Below the pieces are notes generated by a model. It was not told the origin of the DNA. It was given only the letters and a program-made list of their open reading frames with translations, and did not search any database. DNA of 64,000 nucleotides from Streptomyces sp. NBC_01445 (GTDB lineage: Bacteria; Actinomycetota; Actinomycetes; Streptomycetales; Streptomycetaceae): positions 1,364,001 through 1,428,000 of the forward strand of contig NZ_CP109485.1 of NCBI RefSeq assembly GCF_035918235.1, read 5' to 3'. Each line of letters starts with the position of its first letter. Position 1 is the stretch's first letter. Shown here piece by piece: positions 16,740 through 24,523 of the stretch. Position numbers and translations under genes: made by a program.

Positions 16740-16967
16740 ATGCCTGTTGTCCCGCAGCGCTCCGACGTGCCCGTGACCATCGACGAGTCGCGGTGTATCG
16801 ACGGCTGCACGCTCTGCGTAGACATGTGCCCGCTCGACTCGCTCGCGATCCGCGAGGACAACGGCAAGGCGTACATGCATGTCGACGAGTGCTGGTACTG
16901 CGGCCCGTGTGCGGCCCGGTGCCCCACCGGAGCGGTCACCGTCAACATGCCCTACCTGCTCCGGTGA
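16740..16967 (+). CDS. AprB-like 2x[4Fe-4S] ferredoxin
   Basis: A 75-aa two-cluster ferredoxin, too short for many gene callers. Cluster-binding cysteines are Cys19, 23, 26 and 30, then Cys51, 54, 57 and 61. The first set has the unusual spacing C-x3-C-x2-C-x3-CP; the second is canonical C-x2-C-x2-C-x3-CP. The WYCGPC block resembles the beta subunit of adenylylsulfate reductase. ATG 16740 is preceded by GGAGA. It lies in an operon with an AprA-like flavoprotein, for which it is the likely electron partner; the three intervening genes encode an importer. Confidence 0.88.
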   Translation: MPVVPQRSDVPVTIDESRCIDGCTLCVDMCPLDSLAIREDNGKAYMHVDECWYCGPCAARCPTGAVTVNMPYLLR

Positions 16968-16981
16968 AAGGCCCAACTACC

Positions 16982-18328
16982 GTGCCATATCAGTCCGTTG
17001 TCCCACTCGCCCGGCTGCTGCCGCTCGCCCTCCTGCTGCCCCTTGCCACGGCGTGCGGTGGCGCGGCCGGGGCCGAGGGCTCCCACACCGTCACGGTGAC
17101 CGTCGGATACCAGTCGAAGACCATCAACACCGTCACCGCCGGAACGCTGCTGCGCTCGCTCGGCTACTTCGAGGAGGAACTCGCGGCCCGGGGGAGGAAG
17201 GACGGCAAGACCTACAAAGTGAAATGGCAGGACTACGCGACCGGCGCCCCGATCACCGCCCAGATGACCGCCGGGAAGATCGACATCGGGTCGATGGGCG
17301 ACTTCCCGCTCCTGATCAACGCGGCCCGGGGCAAGCAGCTGGGGCAGCCGACACGGCTCGTCTCGGTCACCGGATACAACCTGCGCGGCGGCCTCAACAC
17401 CATTGTCACCACGCCCGGTTCACCACTGCGGTCACTGGGCGACCTACGCGGCAAGAAGGTGTCCACCAGCGTCGGGTCGGCCGCCGACGGCACCCTGGTA
17501 CGGGCCCTGAAGAAGGCCGGGATCGACCCGGAGAAGGACATCAGCAAGCTCAACCAGCAGCCCAGCGTGGGCGCTTCCGCCCTGACCGGGGGCAGCGTCG
17601 ACGCGCTGTCCCAATTCGTCGCGTGGCCCGGCCAGTTGGCGTACGAGGGCAAGGCGCAGGCCCTGTACGACGGGGCCGACCTGAATCTGCCGACGTTCCA
17701 CGGTGTCACCGTCCGGGAGAAGTTCGCCGAGGAGCGCGCCGGGGTCGTCGACGACTTCCTCCAGGCTCAGCGGCGGGCCACCGACCATCTCCGCAAGCGG
17801 CCGGTGGCCGCCGCCGAGTCGGTGGCCAAGGAGACCGGGCTGCCGGCCGAGGCGGTCTATCTCTACAACGGTGCCCACGGCATCGCCACGTTCGACCCGG
17901 CGCTGCGGCCGGAGCTGATCGCCGCGCTGAAGAAGGACGTACCGATCCTGAAGGCTGCCAAGCTGGTGGGCGACGTCGACGTGGACTCCTTCGTCGACCC
18001 GGAGCCGCTGAAGCGGGCCGGGCACACACCCTCGTATCCGAAGGCGGGCGGCGCCAAGTCCGAGCTGTGGCTGAAGGGACAGGGCTCCACGCGCACCTTC
18101 GACAGTCCGAAGCAGCTCCTGAAGGCCGCGAAGGGCGCCGAGGTGCGGGCCGCGTACGTCCCGGACGCGCTGACCGGCACCCTTTGGTTCGCCGACAGGG
18201 CGGTGTGGGTCGCGGACGGGTCCGACCTGCGCGCCTTCGTCACTCCGAGCCACGCGAGGACGTACGTGGAACGGCACGCCGGCGCCCGCGTCGTCAGTTA
18301 CGCGGACGCCGTGGGGCTCGCGTCATGA
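16982..18328 (+). CDS. ABC importer substrate-binding lipoprotein (SsuA/NrtA type)
   Basis: A 448-aa periplasmic-binding-like protein of the nitrate/sulfonate/taurine (NMT1) class. A hydrophobic signal ends LPLATAC at about residue 22, a plausible though atypical lipobox. The mature part contains GYQSKTINT, AQMTAGKIDIGSMGDFP and LRGKKVSTSVGSAADG, as in SsuA/TauA proteins. GTG 16982 is selected because GAAAGG lies ten bases upstream; a GTG at 16964 would overlap the ferredoxin stop. A C-terminal extension of about 120 aa beyond the usual SsuA length is not recognised. Exported and anchored outside the membrane; ligand unknown. Confidence 0.88.
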   Translation: MPYQSVVPLARLLPLALLLPLATACGGAAGAEGSHTVTVTVGYQSKTINTVTAGTLLRSLGYFEEELAARGRKDGKTYKVKWQDYATGAPITAQMTAGKIDIGSMGDFPLLINAARGKQLGQPTRLVSVTGYNLRGGLNTIVTTPGSPLRSLGDLRGKKVSTSVGSAADGTLVRALKKAGIDPEKDISKLNQQPSVGASALTGGSVDALSQFVAWPGQLAYEGKAQALYDGADLNLPTFHGVTVREKFAEERAGVVDDFLQAQRRATDHLRKRPVAAAESVAKETGLPAEAVYLYNGAHGIATFDPALRPELIAALKKDVPILKAAKLVGDVDVDSFVDPEPLKRAGHTPSYPKAGGAKSELWLKGQGSTRTFDSPKQLLKAAKGAEVRAAYVPDALTGTLWFADRAVWVADGSDLRAFVTPSHARTYVERHAGARVVSYADAVGLAS

Positions 18329-19182
18329 GCGCGGGCCGCTGGCTGATCCGGGCCGCCTCGCTTGCCGTGGCCCTCGGACTGTGGCAGCTGCTGACCTCCC
18401 TGGACGTCGAACTGTGGCTGCGGTTCGGCCAGTTCCCCACGGTCGGCGAGGTGGCGTCCACCTTCGGCGACCGGCTGGGCACCGCCCCGTACTGGCAGGA
18501 CGTGGGCCACAGCCTGCGCCGCATCGTGATCGGATTCCTGCTCGCCACGGCGCTCGGGGTGGCGGCGGGCACGGCGATCGCGCGGTCGCGGTGGGCCGCC
18601 GATCTGCTCGGCCCGCTGGTGGAGGTGGCACGGCCGATCCCGGCGATCGCCCTGGTCCCGGTCGCGATCCTGCTGCTGCCCAGCAACGAGCAGGGCATCG
18701 TGTTCATCACCTTCACCGCGGCCTTCTTCCCGGTGCTGGTGTCTACGCGGCACGCGGTGCGCGCGCTGACGCCGGTGTGGGAGGAGGCCGTGCTCACCAT
18801 GGGCGGCGGCCGGCTGCGGGTGCTGTTCTCGGTGGTGCTGCCGGGCGCGCTGCCGGGCATCTTCGGCGGGCTCTCGGTGGGCATCGGCGTCGCGTGGATC
18901 TGTGTGATCTCCGCGGAGATGATCTCCGGAGAGTACGGGGTCGGCTACCGCACCTGGCAGGACTACACGGTCGTCGACTATCCCGGCGTCTTCGTCGGCA
19001 TGGCCACCATCGGCGCCCTCGGCTGGCTCACCTCCACGGCGGTGGAGTTCCTCGGCCGCCGCGCCACCGCCTGGCTGCCGCGGCCGCCGGAGCGGGCACC
19101 GTCGCGTGCCGTACGCCGCGCCGCTGCTCCCCCGGCAGTCCCGTCCCCCGCTCCGGCCCTGGAGAAGGAGCCCGTCTCATGA
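18325..19182 (+). CDS. ABC importer permease (SsuC/TauC type)
   Basis: A 285-aa inner-membrane permease of the sulfonate/nitrate/taurine group with about six hydrophobic segments. The EAA-type loop that docks the ATPase reads EEAVLTMGGGRLRVLFSVVLPGA around residue 155, followed by GVAWICVISAEMI. Residues after about 255 form a Pro/Ala/Arg-rich cytoplasmic tail. The start overlaps the binding-protein stop (ATGA), and the stop overlaps the ATPase start in the same way, so three gene products are translationally coupled. Confidence 0.92.
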   Translation: MSAGRWLIRAASLAVALGLWQLLTSLDVELWLRFGQFPTVGEVASTFGDRLGTAPYWQDVGHSLRRIVIGFLLATALGVAAGTAIARSRWAADLLGPLVEVARPIPAIALVPVAILLLPSNEQGIVFITFTAAFFPVLVSTRHAVRALTPVWEEAVLTMGGGRLRVLFSVVLPGALPGIFGGLSVGIGVAWICVISAEMISGEYGVGYRTWQDYTVVDYPGVFVGMATIGALGWLTSTAVEFLGRRATAWLPRPPERAPSRAVRRAAAPPAVPSPAPALEKEPVS

Positions 19183-19928
19183 GTCCCACGAGCACTGCTC
19201 CCGTGCGTCAGGGTGCCGAACTCGCCCTGGCTGACGTGCGACTCGGCCATCGCGAGGGCCGGCCCCTGCCCGGTACCGTGCGCCTCCGGATCGCGCCGGG
19301 CGAACTCGTGGCCGTTCTCGGCCCGTCCGGCTGCGGCAAGTCCACGCTCCTTCGCACCCTCGCCGGGCTGCTGCCCCCGCTGGACGGGCAGGTCACCCAG
19401 GACGGGGTGCCGATCCGCGGGCCCGAGGCCGACCGGGCGCTGGTCTTCCAGGAGGACGCCCTGCTGCCGTGGCGGAGCGTCCACGCCAATGTCGAACTTC
19501 CCCTGGCGATACGGCGGTTGGGGCGCGAGGAGCGGAGACGCGTCGCGGCAGAGTGGCTGGAGCGGGTCGGCCTCGCCGGGCATGCCCGCAAGCTGCCGCA
19601 CCGCCTCTCCGGCGGGCAGCGGCAGCGCGTCCAGCTCGCCCGTGCTCTGGCCGGGCGACCCCGCGCGGTCCTCATGGACGAGCCGTTCGGCGCGCTCGAC
19701 CCGCACACCCGCGCCGGTATGCAGGACCTGCTCGTGGACATCCTGCGCGGCACCGGCGCGACCGTCGTCTTCGTCACCCATGACGTGGACGAGGCCCTCT
19801 ACCTCGGCGACCGGATCGCCCTGCTCTCCTCCGGCGAGGTCCTGGACGTCCCGCACCCCCGGCAGCGGGACGCACGCAACGCGCCTGCCACCACCGGCCT
19901 CCGCCGCCGCATCCTCACGTCCCTCTGA
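19179..19928 (+). CDS. ABC importer ATPase (SsuB/TauB type)
   Basis: A 249-aa ATP-binding subunit. Walker A is GPSGCGKST, the Q-loop is FQEDALLPWRSV, the signature LSGGQRQRV, Walker B AVLMDEPFGALD and the switch VTHDVDEAL. The ALLPW Q-loop is typical of sulfonate/nitrate/taurine transporters. It completes the importer encoded by the two upstream genes and precedes the flavoprotein by 29 bases, placing uptake and redox conversion in one transcription unit. Confidence 0.94.
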   Translation: MSPTSTAPVRQGAELALADVRLGHREGRPLPGTVRLRIAPGELVAVLGPSGCGKSTLLRTLAGLLPPLDGQVTQDGVPIRGPEADRALVFQEDALLPWRSVHANVELPLAIRRLGREERRRVAAEWLERVGLAGHARKLPHRLSGGQRQRVQLARALAGRPRAVLMDEPFGALDPHTRAGMQDLLVDILRGTGATVVFVTHDVDEALYLGDRIALLSSGEVLDVPHPRQRDARNAPATTGLRRRILTSL

Positions 19929-19957
19929 CCACCCGCACCCCTGTGAAAGGCCCGCCC

Positions 19958-22693
19958 GTGGACACCCCTCTGGCCATCCCCGCCCTCTCCGACGCGACCG
20001 AACTCTCCTGCGACGTCCTCGTCATCGGCGGCGGCACCGCGGGCACCATGGCCGCCCTGACCGCCGCCGAACGCGGCGCGGACGTACTGCTCCTGGAGAA
20101 GGCACACGTACGGCACTCCGGCGCGCTCGCCATGGGCATGGACGGCGTCAACAACGCGGTCATCCCGGGCCGGGCCGAACCGGACGACTACGTCGCCGAG
20201 ATCACCCGTGCCAACGACGGCATCGTCGACCAGTCCACCGTGCGCCAGACGGCGACCCGTGGCTTCGCGATGGTCAAGCGCCTGGAGTCGTACGGCGTGA
20301 AGTTCGAGAAGGACGAGCACGGCGAGTACGCGGTCCGCCAGGTGCACCGCTCCGGCTCGTACGTGCTGCCGATGCCGGAGGGGAAAGACGTCAAGAAGGT
20401 CCTCTACCGGCAGTTGCGGCGCCGCGAGATGCGCGAGCGGATCCGCATCGAGAACCGGGTGATGCCGGTACGGGTGCTCACGCGTCCCGAGGACGGCCGG
20501 GCCCTCGGTGCGGCCGGATTCAACACCCGTACCGGCGAGTTCGTCACCGTACGGGCGGGGGCGGTGATCCTGGCCACCGGCGCCTGCGGCCGCCTCGGCC
20601 TGCCCGCATCCGGCTATCTCTACGGGACGTACGAGAACCCTACGAACGCGGGCGACGGCTACGCGATGGCGTACCACGCGGGTGCCGCGCTCACCGGCAT
20701 CGAGTGCTTCCAGATCAACCCGCTGATCAAGGACTACAACGGCCCGGCGTGCGCGTACGTCGCGAACCCGTTCGGCGGGTACCAGGTGAACCGGCACGGC
20801 GAGCGGTTCGTGGAGTCGGACTACTGGTCGGGGCAGATGATGGCCGAGTTCGCGGCCGAACTCGCCTCCGACCGCGCTCCGGTGTACCTCAAGCTCAGCC
20901 ATCTGCCGGAGGAGACCATCACCGCCGTCGAGTCGATCCTGCACACGACGGAGCGGCCCACACGCGCCACGTTTCACGAGGGCCGCGGCCATGACTACCG
21001 CACGCATGACATCGAGATGCACATCTCGGAGATCGGCCTGTGCGGCGGCCACTCGGCGTCCGGCGTACGGGTCGACGCCCACGCCCGCACCACCGTCCCC
21101 CGCCTGTACGCGGCCGGCGACCTGGCCTGCGTACCGCACAACTACATGATCGGCGCGTTCGTCTTCGGGGACCTGGCGGGTGCGGACGCGTCCCAGTTCC
21201 GCGCCTACGAGGGTGAGTTGCCCGGCGACCAGCTGGCTGCCGCTCACGAACTCGTCTACCGGCCGCTGCGCAACCCCGACGGGCCGCCGCAGCCACAGGT
21301 CGAGTACAAACTGCGGCGGTTCGTGAACGACTACGTGGCGCCGCCGAAGGCCGGGGCGAAGTTGTCCCTGGCCGTGGAGGCGTTCGAACGGATGAGGGGT
21401 GAGATCGCCGGGATGGGGGCTCGGACCGCCCATGAGCTGATGCGGTGCGCGGAGGTGTCGTTCATCCGGGACTGCGCGGAGATGGCGGCGCGCGCCTCGC
21501 TGGCCAGGACCGAATCGCGCTGGGGCCTGTACCACGAGCGGCTCGACCATCCCGAGCGGGACGACGCGGGGTGGCTGCACCATCTCGACGTCTACAAGTC
21601 CCGTGCGGGGGCTATGGAGTTCAGGGCCCGGCCGGTCGAGCCGTACGTCGTTCCGGTGCCGGAGTTCGAGCCGGTGGCGGCCGGGGCGGAGCGGGTGCTG
21701 GGCGAGGTCGCGTTGGTGCCGGTGGCGACGGCGGGGCAGCGGGACCTGGCGCCGGCCGCCCGCCCGGCGACGTCGCCCGCGGCGGCGCCCTCGCCCCGGT
21801 CCACCCGGACCCCCGCGTCGAGCCCCGCCCTCCTCGGTGTCCTCGCCCTGGCCGAGGAGTCCCCCGGCCTGGATGCCCTCTCCCCCTACCTTGTGGACGC
21901 CGACCCGGCGGTGCGGGCGGCCGCCGTCAACGTCCTCGCCGAGACGGTGCCCGCCGGGGCCGGCCCCGCGCTCGCCGCACGGCTGCGGGATGCCGCGCCC
22001 CAGGTCCGGGAGGCCGCGGCGGGCGCCCTGCGTGAGCTGGTCGAAGTCCTGCCCGGCGAGCCGGAGTTGGGAGACGGCCTGCGGGCGGCACTCGGCGTGA
22101 CGGACCCGGCGGTGCGCGGCGCCGCGCTTGACGTCCTACGGGAGCTGCGGCTCGGCGACGCATCGGTGTACGCCACCGCGCTCTCCGACACCGACATCAA
22201 CGTCCGCATCCACGCCGTCCGGGCCCTGGTCTCGGTGGACGCGACCGCCCAGCTCTCGGCGGCCACGGCCGACCTCGCCCGCGAGGTCAGGGTCGCGGTG
22301 GCCCGCGGGCTCGCGGCGGTGCGCGACCCGGCACCGGCCCCGCTCGACCCGCTCCTCGACGACTCCGACCCGCTGGTCAGGGCGGCCGCGCTCACCGCGC
22401 TGGCCGCGACGGGCTGCCCGTCCCCGTATGCCGAACGGGCGGTGGCCGCGCTTGACGACCCCGCCTGGCAGGTCCGGGCCGGCGCCGCGACCGCCCTGCG
22501 AACGTCCCTTCCCAGCACGGCAGTTCCCGCCCTCGCCAAGGCGTCGGCGGACCCGAACGCGGACGTCCGCAAGGCCGCCGTCCTCTCACTCCTCACCCAC
22601 CGCGCCGACCCCGACGCCCGCGCGGCCCTCGCCACCGCGACCACCGACTCCGACGCGGACATCCGTGCCTACGCATCCCGCGCCACCGCGTGA
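19958..22693 (+). CDS. AprA-like flavoprotein fused to HEAT repeats
   Basis: A 911-aa fusion. Residues 1-600 are a fumarate-reductase/AprA-type FAD protein: the dinucleotide fold VLVIGGGTAGTMAALTAA, then EKAHVRHSGALAMGMDGVNN, which follows adenylylsulfate reductase alpha more closely than succinate dehydrogenase, and the C-terminal FAD contact LYAAGDLAC. After an Ala/Pro linker, residues 625-911 form about nine HEAT-like repeats of roughly 30 aa, each with a D-x-x-VR-x-AA core. GTG 19958 is chosen from GAAAGG seven bases upstream. It probably works with the 75-aa ferredoxin. Substrate unknown; the operon's importer suggests an organosulfur or similar anion. The HEAT part may scaffold partners. 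Confidence 0.85.
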   Translation: MDTPLAIPALSDATELSCDVLVIGGGTAGTMAALTAAERGADVLLLEKAHVRHSGALAMGMDGVNNAVIPGRAEPDDYVAEITRANDGIVDQSTVRQTATRGFAMVKRLESYGVKFEKDEHGEYAVRQVHRSGSYVLPMPEGKDVKKVLYRQLRRREMRERIRIENRVMPVRVLTRPEDGRALGAAGFNTRTGEFVTVRAGAVILATGACGRLGLPASGYLYGTYENPTNAGDGYAMAYHAGAALTGIECFQINPLIKDYNGPACAYVANPFGGYQVNRHGERFVESDYWSGQMMAEFAAELASDRAPVYLKLSHLPEETITAVESILHTTERPTRATFHEGRGHDYRTHDIEMHISEIGLCGGHSASGVRVDAHARTTVPRLYAAGDLACVPHNYMIGAFVFGDLAGADASQFRAYEGELPGDQLAAAHELVYRPLRNPDGPPQPQVEYKLRRFVNDYVAPPKAGAKLSLAVEAFERMRGEIAGMGARTAHELMRCAEVSFIRDCAEMAARASLARTESRWGLYHERLDHPERDDAGWLHHLDVYKSRAGAMEFRARPVEPYVVPVPEFEPVAAGAERVLGEVALVPVATAGQRDLAPAARPATSPAAAPSPRSTRTPASSPALLGVLALAEESPGLDALSPYLVDADPAVRAAAVNVLAETVPAGAGPALAARLRDAAPQVREAAAGALRELVEVLPGEPELGDGLRAALGVTDPAVRGAALDVLRELRLGDASVYATALSDTDINVRIHAVRALVSVDATAQLSAATADLAREVRVAVARGLAAVRDPAPAPLDPLLDDSDPLVRAAALTALAATGCPSPYAERAVAALDDPAWQVRAGAATALRTSLPSTAVPALAKASADPNADVRKAAVLSLLTHRADPDARAALATATTDSDADIRAYASRATA

Positions 22694-22774
22694 GCGCCAT
22701 ACGTGGCTGACCCACGGCACACGATGTCCGTGCGGGCGGCGGATCGTTGTACGGGAGAGGAAGGGAGATCCACC

Positions 22775-23332
22775 ATGCCGACAAAGGGACCTGCGCAGCA
22801 GCCCACGACCGAGCTCGACGCCCGCTACAGCTCCGCACTCAACCCACGCCCGGGTGACGCCGACGTCACCGCCACCGAATGGGCGGAAGCCCAGCGGCAG
22901 TTGGAGGCCGCCGAGATCTTCTGGGTGTCAACGGTGCGCCCCGACGGTCGCCTGCACGTCACTCCAGTGATCGCCGCCTGGCACGACGGGGTGCTGTACT
23001 TCTCCACCGGCCCCGGCGAGCAGAAGGCGAGGAACCTCGCTCATGACGGGCACTGCGCGCTGACCACCGGCCGGAATTCGCTCACCGAAGGGCTCGACGT
23101 CGTGGTCGAGGGCAAGGCGGAGCCGGTCGACGATCCGGCGGTGCTGGAGGAGGTGATCGCGGCATACGAGGCGAAGTACGGGGCGCACATCACCTCACCC
23201 GAGGGCACATTCCACGGGATCGGGGACGCGTTCCGGACGGGGGACGCGATGGTGTTCGCGGTGTCCCCGGCCACGGCGTACGGCTTCGGCCGGGACGACG
23301 GGGTCTACTCCCACACGCGCTGGGCGTTCTGA
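22775..23332 (+). CDS. PPOX-fold FMN/F420-binding oxidoreductase
   Basis: A 185-aa pyridoxamine-phosphate-oxidase-like split-barrel protein. The core strands VSTVRPDGRLHVTPVIAAW and LYFSTGPGEQKARNLA, plus the acidic GLDVVVEGKAEPV strand, match actinobacterial PPOX proteins that bind FMN or F420. No motif decides the cofactor. ATG 22775 is preceded by AAGGGAGA. It follows the flavoprotein gene by 81 bases and may be separately transcribed. Function unknown. Confidence 0.85.
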   Translation: MPTKGPAQQPTTELDARYSSALNPRPGDADVTATEWAEAQRQLEAAEIFWVSTVRPDGRLHVTPVIAAWHDGVLYFSTGPGEQKARNLAHDGHCALTTGRNSLTEGLDVVVEGKAEPVDDPAVLEEVIAAYEAKYGAHITSPEGTFHGIGDAFRTGDAMVFAVSPATAYGFGRDDGVYSHTRWAF

Positions 23333-23428
23333 GCAGCAGTCCTCCGCCCGCAATCCGATCGCCTCCGCGCCGATGCTCCCGTAGGGTGCGCGGGTTGTCG
23401 CGGCGGAGGCGGAGAGGCGGTTCGGACT

Positions 23429-24418
23429 GTGGCACCCGGAACAGTGGCGCGGGATCAGTTGACCGGGGCTGTGCGGGCCGCGCTGGGTGGCGGGCGTCGG
23501 CTGGAGGCGGTCGAGCGCGTCGCGGGCGGTAGCAAGAAGGGCGTCTACCGCCTGGTGATGGACGACGCGACCACGGCGATCGCCTACCTGTGGGACGACG
23601 CCGAGAACTACTGGCCGGCGGCCGAGGGGGACGACGACCTCACCGACCCGTTCTCCCCCGGTCTCGGGCTCGACCTGTTCGAGGCCGCACACGCGCGGCT
23701 GGACGCGCTGGGCGTCCGCGTCCCGGCGATCCGTCTCCTCGACCGCGACGGCACTCACCTCCCGGGCGACCTCGCGATCGTCGAGGACCTCCAGGGCGAG
23801 AACCTGGAGGATGTGCTCGCACGCGACCCCCACGCGGCCGACCCGGTCATGGTCCGGCTCGGGGAGGCGCTGGAGTCGATGCGGCGCCATCGAGCTCCCG
23901 CGTACGGCAAGGTGGCCGTGGTCGACGGGGGAGGCACATCGCGCGGGACGTCGTGCGAGGGGGTCGTCCTGGACCGTGCGCTACGCGATCTCGCCGAGGC
24001 GGCATCGCGTGATCCGCGGATCGCGCGGGCGCGCGAACGGCTGGAGGAGCGGTTGCTGAGTCTCGCGGCGGCGGTACGGCCGCGCGCGGAGTACGCGGTC
24101 GTGCACGGCGAACTGGGGCCGGATCACGTGCTGGTGGACGCGGGCGGGAACCCGGTGGTGATCGACATCGAGGGCTTGATGTATTTCGATGTCGAGTGGG
24201 AGCACGTCTTCCTGCGGATCCGCCTGCACGATGCCTATCAGCCACTGCGGGTGGACGGACTCGACGAGGACCGGCTCGCGCTCTACATGCTGGCCCAGCG
24301 GCTCTCGCTGACGGCTGGCCCGCTGAGGCTGCTCGACGGGGACTTCCCCGACCGGGCGTTCATGGCATCCATCGCCGAACACAACCTGAACAAGGCGCTG
24401 GAGCTGGTCCACGCCTGA
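23429..24418 (+). CDS. Aminoglycoside-phosphotransferase-like kinase
   Basis: A 329-aa APH-fold protein. The catalytic loop reads VVHGELGPDHVLVD near residue 228 and the metal loop VVIDIEG near 245. The usual HGD-x4-N and D-W/F/L-D are thus HGE-x3-H and DIEG, a variant that looks conserved for a subfamily rather than random decay. The N-lobe GGSKKGVYRLVM is a clear nucleotide-binding loop. GTG 23429 has GGAGAGG upstream. Resistance is unlikely; a small-molecule or housekeeping kinase is more plausible. Confidence 0.8.
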   Translation: MAPGTVARDQLTGAVRAALGGGRRLEAVERVAGGSKKGVYRLVMDDATTAIAYLWDDAENYWPAAEGDDDLTDPFSPGLGLDLFEAAHARLDALGVRVPAIRLLDRDGTHLPGDLAIVEDLQGENLEDVLARDPHAADPVMVRLGEALESMRRHRAPAYGKVAVVDGGGTSRGTSCEGVVLDRALRDLAEAASRDPRIARARERLEERLLSLAAAVRPRAEYAVVHGELGPDHVLVDAGGNPVVIDIEGLMYFDVEWEHVFLRIRLHDAYQPLRVDGLDEDRLALYMLAQRLSLTAGPLRLLDGDFPDRAFMASIAEHNLNKALELVHA

Positions 24419-24523
24419 ACGCGCCTCTGTTCACAGAGCCAAAGCGAGAGCAGCCCATACGAGACCCCACCACCCCGCACAAAACCGTTTCCGGTGTCGG
24501 GCGGTGCCACATCCATGCGACCC

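Noticed and set aside
23429..24418. Aminoglycoside resistance gene
   Set aside because: Catalytic loop HGE-x3-H and DIEG differ from true APH enzymes, and there is no resistance context.
24425..24438. Small hairpin CTCTGTTCACAGAG between convergent genes
   Set aside because: Only five or six base pairs and no U-run; too weak to call a terminator.
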